A stretch of 64,000 nucleotides of DNA. It comes from SLRI01 sp942491185. Lineage in GTDB: Bacteria > Pseudomonadota > Alphaproteobacteria > Geminicoccales > Geminicoccaceae. Position 1 is the first letter of the stretch; each line of letters begins with the position of its first letter. The DNA lies in contig CALOAB010000021.1 of the NCBI GenBank assembly GCA_942491185.1, positions 310,001 to 374,000 of the forward strand, in the 5' to 3' direction. The translations under genes and the position numbers were made by a program. Positions 55,709 to 64,000 of the stretch are shown in pieces. Below the pieces are notes generated by a model. That model had not been told where the DNA came from. It worked only from the letters and a program-made list of their open reading frames with translations, and searched no databases.

Positions 55709-58700
55709 AAACCCTGATCGAGGCTGCCCTCGGCCGCACCCGGACCGTGCTGATGGTGCTCGCACTTCTCGTGGTGGCGGGGCTCACGACCTATCTGAAC
55801 ATCCCCAAGGAAGCCGAGCCGGACGTCCAGATCCCCATCGTCTACGTCTCGGTGCCCTATGAGGGCATCTCGGCCTTCGATGCCGAGCGGCTGCTGGCGC
55901 GGCCGGTGGAGACCGAGCTGCAGGGCCTCGAGGGCGTGAAGGAGATCGAATCGGTCGCCACCCAGGGGCGCGCCACGGTCACCATCGAGTTCGATACCGG
56001 CGTCGACATCGATCAGGCAGTGATCGATGTCCGGGACAAGGTCGATCGCGCCAAGGCCGAGTTCCCGGCCGGCACCGACGAGCCCTCGGTCGAGGAGGTC
56101 AACCTGGCGCTCTTTCCCGTGCTCGTCGTGACTCTGTCGGGCGATGTGCCGGAACGCGCGCTGCTGCGGATAGCGCTCGACCTGCAGGACCGGATCGAAA
56201 CGGTCAGGAACGTGCTCGAGGTGGAGATCGCCGGCAAGCGCGACGAGCTGCTCGAGGTGCTCATCGACCCGCTCAAGGTCGAGAGCTATGGCCTCCAGCT
56301 GGACGACGTTGTGCGCGCCGTCGACAGCAACAACCAGATCGTCGCCGCCGGTGCCCTGGATGCCGGCGGTGGGCGCTTCAACATCGAGGTGCCGGGTGTC
56401 TTCGAGACCTTCGAGGACTTGATGAGCCTGCCGATCAAGACCGATGGCGAGGCGGTCGTGCGGATCGGCGACATCGCCACCGTGCACAGCACCTTCAAGG
56501 ACCCGGAAGGCTTCGCCCGAGTTGACGGCCGGCCGGCCCTGGCGCTCGAGGTCTCCAAGCGCATCGGCGCCAACATCATCGACACGATCGCCGATGTCCG
56601 CGCCGTGGTCGAGGCGGCCAAGGCGGAGTGGCCGGCCAATCTCGAGGTCGGCTTTGCCCAGGACAAGTCCGACAACGTCAACCAGATGCTGACGGACCTG
56701 CAGAACAACGTGCTCGCTGCCGTGCTGCTCGTCATGATTGTCGTGGTGGCGGCCTTGGGCCTCAGATCGGCCTTGCTCGTCGGCTTTGCCGTGCCGGGCT
56801 CGTTCCTCACCGGCATCCTGGTGCTCGGCGTCTTCGGCATGACCGTCAACATGGTCGTGCTGTTCGGCCTCATTCTCGCGGTCGGCATGCTGGTCGACGG
56901 TGCCATCGTCGTCACCGAGCTCGCCGATCGCAAGATGGCCGAGGGCTTGGGCAAGCGCGATGCCTACCGCATCGCTGCGACCAGGATGGCGATGCCGATA
57001 ACGGCTGCCACGCTGACCACGCTCGCCGCCTTCCTGCCGCTGGTGTTCTGGCCTGGGATCGTTGGCGAGTTCATGCAGTATCTGCCGATCACGCTGCTCG
57101 CCACGCTCACCGCCTCGCTCGCCATGGCGCTCGTCTTCGTGCCGGCGCTGGGCTCGCTCTTCGGCAAGTCCACCGCCACCGATCCTGAGGCGATGAAGCG
57201 ACTGAGCGCCACCGAGGGCGGCAATCTGCGCGACCTCGGCGGGCTCACTGGGGCTTATGTCCGGCTGCTCGAGCGGGTGCTGCGCCAGCCGGCGCTGGTC
57301 GCTTTTGCCGCCCTCGTGATCGCGATCGGTGCCTATGCCGCCTATGGCAGCTTCGGCCGTGGCGTCGAGTTCTTCCCCGCGGTCGAGCCCGAGCGAGCCC
57401 AGCTCATGGTCCATGCGCGTGGCGACCACTCGATCCACGAGCTCGACGAATTGCTGCAGCAGGTCGAGCGCCAGGTCGTGCCGATCGACGGCATCCGCCA
57501 GGTCTACGCCCGCACCGGCCTCAGCTTTCGTGGCGACGGCATCGACGAGGACGTCGTCGGCATCCTCCAGCTCGAGTTCGAGCCCTGGCAGATCAGGCGA
57601 CCGGCTGTCGAGATCTTCGCCGAGATCGAGGAGCGAACGGCAGGGCTCGCCGGCATCCATGTCGAGCAGCGCGAGGAGGAGGCCGGCCCGCCGGTCGGCA
57701 AGCCCATCCAGATCGAGATCGGCTCGACCTTGCCGGACCGGTTGCAGCCGGTCGTCGAGACCATACGCAGCCATGTCGACCAGATGACGGGTTTGCGCGA
57801 GGTCACCGACAGCCGGCCGATCCCCGGCATCGAGTGGAAGATGCGGGTCGACCGCGAGGCGGCGTCCAGGCTCGGCACCGACATCGCCACGGTGGGCGCG
57901 CATGTGCAGCTGGTAAGCAACGGCGTGCTGCTCGGCACCTACCGGCCGGACGAGGCCGACGACGAGGTCGACATCCGCGCCCGCTTCCCGCACGAGCACC
58001 GCAACCTCCACCAGCTCGACCGGCTGATCGTCAACACCGAGGTCGGCACCGTGCCGGTCTCCAGCTTCGTCAGCCTGACCCCGGAGCCACGCACCGGCGA
58101 TCTGACGCGGATCGACGGGCGGCGGGTCTACACCGTCACCGCCGATGTGGCGCCCGGCGTGCTCGCCGACGACAAGGTGCAGGAGATACGGACCTGGCTG
58201 GCCGCGCAGGAATTCGATCCGGCCGTCTCGGTCGTCTTCAAGGGCGAGGACGAGGAGCAGCGTGATGCCCAGGCCTTTCTCAGCAAGGCCTTCGGGGTGG
58301 CGCTGTTCCTGATCGCCATCATCCTGGTGACCCAGTTCAACAGCTTCTACCAGGCCGGGCTCATTCTATCCGCCATCGTCTTCTCGACCGTGGGCGTGCT
58401 GCTCGGGCTCCTGGTCACCAACCAGCCCTTCGGCATCGTCATGTCGGGCGTCGGCGTCATCGCGCTCGCCGGCATCGTCGTGAACAACAACATCGTGCTG
58501 ATCGACACCTATAACGAGCTGGTGAAGCGGGGGCTGAGCCACCGCGAGGCCATCCTGCGCACCGGCGCCCAGCGCCTGCGGCCGGTGCTGCTGACCACGG
58601 TGACGACCATCCTCGGCCTGATGCCGATGGTGTTGAAGCTCAATATCGACCTCTTCACCCGGCAGATCACGGCGGGCGGCCCGTCGACCGACTGGTGGGC

Positions 58701-59973
58701 GCAGCTCGCCACGGCCGTCGCCGGCGGCCTCGCCTTCGCGACCCTGCTCACCCTCGTCCTGACCCCGGCGTTGCTCATGCTGCGCCACACCACGGTCGAT
58801 TTCTGGCGCGGGGTCGTCGGTCGCATGAGAGGGCTCACCTCGAGCTCGGGCCGTGGCTCCGGAGCCCAAGGGCTGCAGGGGGCTGTCCCGCCGAGTAGCG
58901 GCAGCCCGTTAGAGCAGCGTCTCGCGCCGGCGCTGGCTGCGCGACAGCCAGAGGCGAGCCTCCTCGGCGGGCATCGCCGGGTCGCTCATCGTGCATTCGG
59001 CGGCGTCGCAGCCGGCCCGCTTGACCAGCTGCAGCTGGCTGTTGCTCGGCACGGCCTCGGCGACGAGGCGCAAGCCCAGATGCCGGCCGAGCTGGATCAC
59101 GGCATCGGCAAAAAGCGTGCGGTGGCGGTCTCCAGGCACGCCGTCGAGCAAGGCCTGGGCCAGCTTGAGCGTGTCGGGCGGACAGCCGCGCAGCAAGGTG
59201 AGCGAGACCATCTCGCTGCCATAGCCCTTGACCGCGAGGCGCGGCCCCTTGGCCTTGAGCTTGGCGATATTGCCGGCCTGGAGGGCGAAGTCCTGATAGA
59301 ATGGGGCCTCGTCGACCTCCAGCTCGAGACTGGATGGTGCCAGGCCATGGCGCTCGAAGATGGCGAGCACGCGGTCGGTGAGATCGAGCCAGGCCAGAGG
59401 GTTGGCACCGTGCAACGGGATGGCCAGATGGTCGACCCGGCAGCCGGTGCCGCGCCAGGCGGCGAGCTGGATGGCGCCGACCTCGGCGATCCAAAGCGTC
59501 AACCGATCGAGAAAGCTGATCTCGTCGACCATGCCCAAAAACCGATCGGGGCCGAGGCTGCCGCGCTCGGGATCGTTCAGCCGCGGTCGCGCGGTGAGGC
59601 CCACGAGCGGCGAGCGGAGCGTGATCTGCGGCTGAAAGAAGAGCTCGAAGCGGCCCTCTTCCAGGGCCTGGTCGAGGCCACCCTTGGGGGCCGGCTCGAC
59701 CATGCGCTGGGCGAGCATCGGCACGATGCGGCCGCTGGCGGCCGACAGGCTCGGATCGTGGAAGCGGCAGGCCCGGCCGCCCGCGGCCTTGGCGCGGTGC
59801 ATGGCGGCATCGGCGAGCCTGAGGATCTCATCCGGCGCGCTGGCATCGATCGGGTACAGCGTGACGCCGAAGCTCGCGGTCAGGCGCAGCACCTCGCCGG
59901 CCAATGCCATCGGCGCCTCGATCACCTCCATCAGCTTCTGCACGACCAGTGCGGCGTCTTCTGGCCGCTGTAG
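55705..59973 (+). CDS. RND efflux permease, stop codon displaced; recognisable domain ends near 58860
   Basis: Inner-membrane proton-driven pump. Two halves of six helices each plus periplasmic loops: TYLNIPKEAEPDVQIPIVYV at the start, TM4 motif VGMLVDGAIVV (the second Asp seen in AcrB is Gly here), and AGIVVNNNIVLIDTYNEL in the second half. Pump homology ends near residue 1050 (TPALLMLRHTTVDFW). No in-frame stop follows until 59973, so the literal frame adds about 355 residues that are just the antisense of the convergent signalling gene. A TGA lies in the next frame at 58826-58828, so a small indel just before it could have displaced the stop. Functional substrate unknown. Confidence 0.88.
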   Translation: MKTLIEAALGRTRTVLMVLALLVVAGLTTYLNIPKEAEPDVQIPIVYVSVPYEGISAFDAERLLARPVETELQGLEGVKEIESVATQGRATVTIEFDTGVDIDQAVIDVRDKVDRAKAEFPAGTDEPSVEEVNLALFPVLVVTLSGDVPERALLRIALDLQDRIETVRNVLEVEIAGKRDELLEVLIDPLKVESYGLQLDDVVRAVDSNNQIVAAGALDAGGGRFNIEVPGVFETFEDLMSLPIKTDGEAVVRIGDIATVHSTFKDPEGFARVDGRPALALEVSKRIGANIIDTIADVRAVVEAAKAEWPANLEVGFAQDKSDNVNQMLTDLQNNVLAAVLLVMIVVVAALGLRSALLVGFAVPGSFLTGILVLGVFGMTVNMVVLFGLILAVGMLVDGAIVVTELADRKMAEGLGKRDAYRIAATRMAMPITAATLTTLAAFLPLVFWPGIVGEFMQYLPITLLATLTASLAMALVFVPALGSLFGKSTATDPEAMKRLSATEGGNLRDLGGLTGAYVRLLERVLRQPALVAFAALVIAIGAYAAYGSFGRGVEFFPAVEPERAQLMVHARGDHSIHELDELLQQVERQVVPIDGIRQVYARTGLSFRGDGIDEDVVGILQLEFEPWQIRRPAVEIFAEIEERTAGLAGIHVEQREEEAGPPVGKPIQIEIGSTLPDRLQPVVETIRSHVDQMTGLREVTDSRPIPGIEWKMRVDREAASRLGTDIATVGAHVQLVSNGVLLGTYRPDEADDEVDIRARFPHEHRNLHQLDRLIVNTEVGTVPVSSFVSLTPEPRTGDLTRIDGRRVYTVTADVAPGVLADDKVQEIRTWLAAQEFDPAVSVVFKGEDEEQRDAQAFLSKAFGVALFLIAIILVTQFNSFYQAGLILSAIVFSTVGVLLGLLVTNQPFGIVMSGVGVIALAGIVVNNNIVLIDTYNELVKRGLSHREAILRTGAQRLRPVLLTTVTTILGLMPMVLKLNIDLFTRQITAGGPSTDWWAQLATAVAGGLAFATLLTLVLTPALLMLRHTTVDFWRGVVGRMRGLTSSSGRGSGAQGLQGAVPPSSGSPLEQRLAPALAARQPEASLLGGHRRVAHRAFGGVAAGPLDQLQLAVARHGLGDEAQAQMPAELDHGIGKKRAVAVSRHAVEQGLGQLERVGRTAAQQGERDHLAAIALDREARPLGLELGDIAGLEGEVLIEWGLVDLQLETGWCQAMALEDGEHAVGEIEPGQRVGTVQRDGQMVDPAAGAAPGGELDGADLGDPKRQPIEKADLVDHAQKPIGAEAAALGIVQPRSRGEAHERRAERDLRLKEELEAALFQGLVEATLGGRLDHALGEHRHDAAAGGRQARIVEAAGPAARGLGAVHGGIGEPEDLIRRAGIDRVQRDAEARGQAQHLAGQCHRRLDHLHQLLHDQCGVFWPL

Positions 59974-60825
59974 GTTCTCGAGCAGCACCGCGAAGCTGTC
60001 GCCGGCAAACCGGCCGATCGTGTCGCTGTCGCGCAGCCGATGGCCGAGCCGCTCGGCGACGATGGTCAACAAACGGTCGCCGGCGTCGTAGCCGAGCCGT
60101 TCGTTGATCGGGCCGAAGCCGTCGAGATCGATGGCGAGAACGGCGGCGCCCAAGCGGTTGTGCCGTGCCTGGGCGAGGGCCGCCGTCAGCCGCTCGAGGA
60201 AGAGCGTGCGATTGGCGAGCCCGGTGAGCACGTCGCTGGCCGCTGGCGGGTCGAGCCGTCGCAGGTTGCGACTGCGGCTGATGGCGAAACGAATGCAGCG
60301 ATCGAGCCGGCCGGTGTCGCATTCCTCCTTGTCGAGGAAGTCGGCGACCCCGGCCTGGATCGCGGCGTGCTCCACCTCCTCGTCAGCGCCCTCGCCGAGC
60401 AGGATGATCGGCCGCTCGAAGCCGCGGCGAAGTGCTACGTCGACGAAGTCGAGCCCTGACCTGCCGGGCAGGTCGAGCGCCACCAGGCAGGCATCGAAGC
60501 TCTCGCCGGCGAGACGGCGCAGACCGGCTTCCACCGTCGTCGCCCAGACCACCTCGAAGCGGGTCTCGGGTGCTTGGGAGAGCAGCTGCTCGGTGACGTC
60601 GAAATCATCCTCCTGCCCCTCGACAATGAGCAGCCTGACGATCGGTCGCTGGCTGCATTGCAGCAGCGTCTCCTCGACCTCGCCATCGTTGTTGGCGCCG
60701 GTCAGCAAGCGTGGCTGGCCGCGCAAGGCGTCGATCGTGACGACCGAGCCGTGGCCGGTCGTGGCGGCGAGATGATCCGGAGTGGCGGCGACTGCCGGCG
60801 ATGCCGATTCGGACGAGGACGTCAT
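58909..60825 (-). CDS. Degenerate REC-GGDEF-EAL signalling protein
   Basis: 638 residues in three domains. Residues about 63-170 resemble a response-regulator receiver; the phospho-acceptor position appears to be A116 (DACLVALDLPGRSG). Residues about 195-360 are a GGDEF domain (DVLTGLANRTLFLERL) with AGDSF at 274-278 in place of GGDEF. Residues about 385-625 are an EAL domain with TAR at 411-413 in place of EAL and VKGYGS where DDFGTG is usual. No enzyme activity is expected; a nucleotide-binding or protein-protein regulatory role is more likely (inference). It ends convergently against the RND permease. Confidence 0.88.
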   Translation of the reverse strand: MTSSSESASPAVAATPDHLAATTGHGSVVTIDALRGQPRLLTGANNDGEVEETLLQCSQRPIVRLLIVEGQEDDFDVTEQLLSQAPETRFEVVWATTVEAGLRRLAGESFDACLVALDLPGRSGLDFVDVALRRGFERPIILLGEGADEEVEHAAIQAGVADFLDKEECDTGRLDRCIRFAISRSRNLRRLDPPAASDVLTGLANRTLFLERLTAALAQARHNRLGAAVLAIDLDGFGPINERLGYDAGDRLLTIVAERLGHRLRDSDTIGRFAGDSFAVLLENLQRPEDAALVVQKLMEVIEAPMALAGEVLRLTASFGVTLYPIDASAPDEILRLADAAMHRAKAAGGRACRFHDPSLSAASGRIVPMLAQRMVEPAPKGGLDQALEEGRFELFFQPQITLRSPLVGLTARPRLNDPERGSLGPDRFLGMVDEISFLDRLTLWIAEVGAIQLAAWRGTGCRVDHLAIPLHGANPLAWLDLTDRVLAIFERHGLAPSSLELEVDEAPFYQDFALQAGNIAKLKAKGPRLAVKGYGSEMVSLTLLRGCPPDTLKLAQALLDGVPGDRHRTLFADAVIQLGRHLGLRLVAEAVPSNSQLQLVKRAGCDAAECTMSDPAMPAEEARLWLSRSQRRRETLL

Positions 60826-60867
60826 GGCTGATGACCAGTGCCTGATCTAAACTACTGATAGATTAGG

Positions 60868-60896
60868 CCTATAAAACGTCGCCTTAAGGTTGTCCA
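60868..60896 (-). promoter_or_regulatory. Sigma-70-like promoter of the REC-GGDEF-EAL gene
   Basis: On the minus strand TGGACA (60896-60891), 17 bases, then TATAGG (60873-60868) match the housekeeping consensus at five of six and four of six positions. The start codon is 42 bases further on. The region is AT-rich compared with the surroundings. Confidence 0.5.
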
Positions 60897-60966
60897 CCCA
60901 CCCCTAATCCGTCACCGGGCCCGTGCCGGCAGGTCGATAGCAGCCCGTTGATGGTGAGCTGACCGC

Positions 60967-62193
60967 CTATTGACCGAGGAATGCCACGAGGAAGCTGCTG
61001 GGCGCCGGCTCGACGACGCGCGCCGTGCCGTTGTCGATCTCGAGCACGGCGAGCCCGTGCTCGGTGGTGCCTTCGGGCCGCAGGCGAAAGATCCCGGCAC
61101 GGCCGACAAAGCCGCTCGGATCGGTGAGCAGATCGCGTGGGAAGGCGCGATCGCTGTTGGCGACCACGGCGGCGAGCGCCGTGGCATCGTAGGCGAGGCC
61201 GGCGAGCGCCACCGGGTCCCGGCCGAACGCCTGCTGGAATCGCGCCTGAAACGCCCGCTCGCCCTCGGGCGACACGCTGGCATACCAGCCGCCCTGCAGC
61301 GTCTCCTCGAACAGCAGCCGCGGGTCACCCTCCCAGAGCATGGTGCCGAGCGGTCGCGTGGTCAGCGGATCGACGTCGTAATACACCAGCAGAGCCGCCA
61401 TCGAGCGCAGCCGCGAGCCGCCATCGGCGAGCAACAGCGCATCGAACTGGCGGGTGTTGCCGCTGACGCCGATGGAGCCTTCGGGCGGCTCGCGATAGCC
61501 GGTGAAATCACGCACGATGCGCGCCGCCTCGCGCTCATCGGGCGGGTAGAAGACATGGGCCGAGCCATCGACACCGATGGTCCTGGACGCGCCCATGGCG
61601 TCCTCGAAGCCGTTGATCGCTCGCTGGCCATAGGCATCGTCCGGCGCCAGCGCACCGATCCGAGCGAGCCCCTGGCTCTGCGCGAACTCGATGACGCGGC
61701 GGACCTGCTCCTCGGGGCGAAAGCCCACCACCCAGACATTGTCGCCGGCCACTGACGCGTCGTTGGAGAACGAGATCACCTTGAGGTCGTGCTCACGCGC
61801 AATGGCGCCAACGGCGCCGGTCGAGCTGGCGAAGAGTGGACCCAAGATCAGCTCGGCGCCGGCGTCGATCGCCGAGCGTGCCGCCGCCGAGGCACCTGCG
61901 ATCGTTCCGCCAGTGTCGCGCGGGAGCAACACCATGTCGGTCTGTCCGACATCGAAGAGCGCTATCTGCGCCGCCTCGAGCATGTCCTGGCCGACCATCG
62001 CGGCCTCGCCGGTCAGCGGCAGCAAGAGCGCCACCTTGACCGGCCCGGTCGGCAACGGCTCCGCCACCTCGGGCACAGGTGCCACCGCTGCCGGATCCTG
62101 ATAGACCGGCTCGGATTGCGAGGCGCAGCCGGCGAGCAGCAGCAGCAGGCCGGCGGCGGCGAGCTTCGGAAAGGTCAGGCTTGATCGCGCCAT
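60967..62193 (-). CDS. LpoA-like penicillin-binding protein activator (lipoprotein)
   Basis: 408 residues. Lipoprotein signal LLLLLAGCAS with acylation at C23. The rest is a periplasmic-binding-protein-like fold (VALLLPLTGEAAMVGQDMLE, LILGPLFASSTGAV, GFRPEEQVRRVIEFAQSQGL) as in the C-terminal domain of E. coli LpoA, which activates PBP1A. The gene is divergent from rsmI, the same neighbour pair as yraM(lpoA)/yraL(rsmI) in E. coli, which supports the call. The N-terminal TPR domain of gammaproteobacterial LpoA is absent, as usual in alphaproteobacteria. Confidence 0.9.
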   Translation of the reverse strand: MARSSLTFPKLAAAGLLLLLAGCASQSEPVYQDPAAVAPVPEVAEPLPTGPVKVALLLPLTGEAAMVGQDMLEAAQIALFDVGQTDMVLLPRDTGGTIAGASAAARSAIDAGAELILGPLFASSTGAVGAIAREHDLKVISFSNDASVAGDNVWVVGFRPEEQVRRVIEFAQSQGLARIGALAPDDAYGQRAINGFEDAMGASRTIGVDGSAHVFYPPDEREAARIVRDFTGYREPPEGSIGVSGNTRQFDALLLADGGSRLRSMAALLVYYDVDPLTTRPLGTMLWEGDPRLLFEETLQGGWYASVSPEGERAFQARFQQAFGRDPVALAGLAYDATALAAVVANSDRAFPRDLLTDPSGFVGRAGIFRLRPEGTTEHGLAVLEIDNGTARVVEPAPSSFLVAFLGQ

Positions 62194-62226
62194 GCGGGAA
62201 CCAGGCTCGAGAGGATGAAGGCCTTG

Positions 62227-62292
62227 TCGGGAATACCCGACCAAGCAACAACTGGAGGGTCGGGTATGCCCGACCAAACGGAAACTAGGGGT
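62227..62292 (+). repeat. 33-bp tandem duplication with hairpins at the rsmI start
   Basis: Two copies with a 33-base period. Copy one carries TCGGGAATACCCGACCAA (62227-62244), copy two TCGGGTATGCCCGACCAA (62260-62277); both are inverted repeats with a 4-base loop, and the bases after them are also alike (AACT at equal offset). The rsmI ATG (62266) sits in the loop of copy two, and GGAGGG lies between the two hairpins. It falls between two divergent genes. Confidence 0.75.
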
Positions 62293-63144
62293 TCGTCGTC
62301 GGCGAGTAAACTCGCGAGCGGGCTTTATCTGGTCGCCACGCCCATCGGCAATCTCGGTGATATCAGCGCTCGGGCCGCCGCGGTCCTGGCGGCCGTCGAC
62401 GCCGTGCTCTGCGAGGACACGCGCCATAGCGGCCGTTTGCTCCAGGCCATGCAGGTCAAGACGCGGCTCAAGCCCTATCACGAGCACAATGCCGCGCGCG
62501 TCCGCCCGAAGCTCATCGAGGAGCTCACCAACGGCGCCAGCCTGGCGCTGATCAGCGACGCCGGCATGCCGGCCATCGCCGATCCCGGCCACAAGCTGGT
62601 CAGGGAAGCGATCGAGGCGGGCGTCATGGTGACCGCCGTGCCCGGGCCGTCGGCCGTGCTGATGGCGCTCGCGATCTCGGGCCTGCCCACCGATCGGTTC
62701 TTTTTTCAGGGCTTCCTGCCGGCCAAGGCCAATGCCAGGCGCAAGGTGCTGGCCGAGCTTGCCGCTGTCCCCGCGACCCTGGTCATCTTCGAGTCGCCCA
62801 ATCGCCTGGCCGCGTGCCTCGCTGATGCCGCAGCTTTGCTCGGACCGCGCGAAGCGGCGATCGCGCGCGAGCTCACCAAGCTGCACGAGGAGGTCAGGCG
62901 CGGCACGCTCGACGCGCTCAGCGAGGCATTGGCCGGCGAGCCGGCACCCAAGGGCGAGATCGTGCTGGTGATCGGCCCGCCAGCCGACGCCGCCGAGCCG
63001 CATGACGACGAGACGGTGGATGCCCTGCTCGTCGAGGCGCTCGCCGAGCACGCGCCGAGCCGGGCCGCAGCGCTCATCGCCGAGCGCACCGGCCGGCCGC
63101 GCCGCGACCTCTACCGCCGCGCGATGGCGCTCAAGGGCGGCTAG
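62266..63144 (+). CDS. rsmI: 16S rRNA 2'-O-methyltransferase RsmI
   Basis: Methylates C1402 of 16S rRNA at the ribose, using S-adenosylmethionine. GLYLVATPIGNLGDIS, CEDTRHSGRLL, SDAGMPAIADPGHKLV and TAVPGPSAV are hallmark motifs of the tetrapyrrole-methylase-like fold. From ATG 62266 it is 292 residues with about 20 extra N-terminal residues. TGGAGGG at 62253-62259 supports this start; ATG 62215 is possible but weaker. The start codon lies in the loop of a hairpin. The stop overlaps the convergent mutY stop. Confidence 0.94.
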   Translation: MPDQTETRGSSSASKLASGLYLVATPIGNLGDISARAAAVLAAVDAVLCEDTRHSGRLLQAMQVKTRLKPYHEHNAARVRPKLIEELTNGASLALISDAGMPAIADPGHKLVREAIEAGVMVTAVPGPSAVLMALAISGLPTDRFFFQGFLPAKANARRKVLAELAAVPATLVIFESPNRLAACLADAAALLGPREAAIARELTKLHEEVRRGTLDALSEALAGEPAPKGEIVLVIGPPADAAEPHDDETVDALLVEALAEHAPSRAAALIAERTGRPRRDLYRRAMALKGG

Positions 63145-64000
63145 GCTGCAATCCCCACATGGCGCAGCAGCTTGCGGGTCAGCGTCGGCAGCGCCAGCTC
63201 GGCCAGCCGATTGGGCGGGTGGAAAAAGCTGTCCTCGATCGGCGCCGACGGTGTGCCCTCGACCACCACCAGCTCAATCGCGAAATGGGTGAACACGTGC
63301 CGCACGCTGCCCGGTAGCGCCTGCCAATCAGCCGCCGGAACCGTGGCCAGAAGGGCGGCCTCGCTGGTGAACGGGCGATCGGCCATGGTCCCTGTCGGCA
63401 GCTCGATCATGCCGCCGAGCAGGCCTTGGTCCGGCCGGCGGCGCAGGCAGAGCCGGCCCTCGTCGTCGCGGATCAGCATGGCCACGGCATGGCGCGTCGG
63501 TCGCGCCGCCTTGGCCGCCTTGACCGGCAAGCTCGCGGCATGGCCCGCCGCATGCGCCCGACAGGCGAACGCCCAGGGGCAGCTCGAGCAGGCGGGCTGG
63601 CGCGGCGTGCAGACCAGTGCGCCCAGCTCCATCACTGCCTGGGCGAAATCGCCGGCACGCTCGCTGGCGGCGAGCGCTTGTGCTGCCGGCCGGAGCTCGG
63701 CCTTGGTCGGGCTGAGCACGGCATCGTGGTCGAGCAGCCGGGCCAGCACGCGCGCGACATTGCCGTCGATCGGCACGGCGGCCGCGCCGAAGGCGATGGC
63801 GGCCACGGCCGCTGCCGTGTACGGGCCGATGCCGGGGAGCGTCTCCAGCGCCTCGACGGTGCCCGGCAGCTGCCCGCCATGCCGTTCGGTGATCGCCACG
63901 GCCGCCGCGTGCAGACCGCGGGCGCGACGGTAGTAGCCGAGGCCCTGCCAGGCGTGCAGCACGTCGTCGAGTGGCGCTGCCGCCATCACGGCCGGGCTTG
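63141..64000 (-). CDS. mutY: A/G-specific adenine glycosylase MutY (5' end outside the window)
   Basis: Removes adenine mispaired with 8-oxoguanine. Present are GYYRRARGLHAAA, the HhH segment ETLPGIGPYTAAAV, the adjacent catalytic Asp in PIDGNVARV, and the 4Fe-4S cysteines (C-x6-C-x2-C-x5-C in VCTPRQPACSSCPWAFACRA). The C-terminal NUDIX-like domain recognising 8-oxoG follows (LLGGMIELPTGTM). The first roughly 60-70 residues, including the catalytic Glu region, lie beyond 64000, so the ATG at 63989 is not the true start. Confidence 0.93.
   Translation of the reverse strand, partial: SPAVMAAAPLDDVLHAWQGLGYYRRARGLHAAAVAITERHGGQLPGTVEALETLPGIGPYTAAAVAAIAFGAAAVPIDGNVARVLARLLDHDAVLSPTKAELRPAAQALAASERAGDFAQAVMELGALVCTPRQPACSSCPWAFACRAHAAGHAASLPVKAAKAARPTRHAVAMLIRDDEGRLCLRRRPDQGLLGGMIELPTGTMADRPFTSEAALLATVPAADWQALPGSVRHVFTHFAIELVVVEGTPSAPIEDSFFHPPNRLAELALPTLTRKLLRHVGIAA

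Noticed and set aside
55057..58011. Minus-strand open frame of 984 codons opposite the RND permease
   Set aside because: It is the complement of a well-conserved pump gene; the predicted protein is a low-complexity His/Asp/Gly/Arg-rich string with no domain. Long antisense frames are expected at this GC content.

Overview
The window is 64 kb of GC-rich chromosome (roughly two thirds G+C by eye), densely coding on both strands. It looks like an alphaproteobacterium, possibly Rhodospirillales- or Geminicoccales-like. This rests on the DUF299-type kinase/pyrophosphorylase at the left edge, aerobic cobaltochelatase CobS/CobT, GlcDEF, the MlaEFD set with a STAS-fused permease, and the rsmI/LpoA-like pair. 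The genus assignment is inference. I see no rRNA, tRNA, CRISPR array, prophage or complete insertion sequence.

Layout. 1-5.2 kb: dikinase regulatory protein, a coiled-coil membrane protein, DNA polymerase IV, a TolC-type outer-membrane protein and a lone spore-coat-U-type secreted protein. 5.6-13.5 kb: a glycolate/glyoxylate locus with an IclR regulator, glyoxylate carboligase and glcD-glcE-glcF. GlcDEF oxidises glycolate to glyoxylate and Gcl condenses glyoxylate to tartronate semialdehyde. A convergent EamA-type permease gene sits between glcE and glcF. 13.5-23.6 kb: a phytase-like secreted esterase; a three-gene minus-strand operon (glutamine amidotransferase, zinc-ribbon metallopeptidase, and an ACP-AMP ligase-PlsC fusion); SufE; a VOC protein; a polysaccharide flippase; and a membrane-fused alpha/beta hydrolase. 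23.8-26.4 kb: tartrate/D-malate dehydrogenase, cupin and amidotransferase, interrupted by a 267-bp MITE-like element placed exactly at the dehydrogenase stop codon. 26.4-27.2 kb: a cobalamin riboswitch ahead of a PCu(A)C-like secreted protein. 27.2-35.2 kb: assorted metabolic and envelope genes, including a Tat-exported solute-binding protein, an esterase, a glycosylase, an epimerase, a lipoprotein and ChrA. 35.3-44.1 kb: cobS, cobT, asparaginase, RNase HII, mutS and an EF-hand protein. 44.4-50.1 kb: small metabolic genes. 50.2-59 kb: a lipid-transport (Mla-type) operon followed by a PadR-regulated RND efflux pair. 58.9-64 kb: a degenerate REC-GGDEF-EAL protein, an LpoA-like lipoprotein, rsmI and a 5'-truncated mutY.

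Reading frames are broken in four well-conserved genes (glcE, the EamA permease, cobT, mutS). Each break has the same sense, a net gain of one base or loss of two. A fifth gene, the RND permease, has lost its expected stop codon and reads about 1 kb into the convergent gene. So many breaks in one window make sequencing or assembly indels a serious alternative to true gene decay.

The observations most worth a second look are: the fold-back element whose TGA target duplication rebuilds a stop codon; the B12-riboswitch-controlled PCu(A)C-like protein that lacks the usual copper ligands; the ACP-ligase-acyltransferase fusion with its metallopeptidase partner; the signalling protein in which all three domains have lost catalytic motifs; and the duplicated hairpin that holds the rsmI start codon in its loop.
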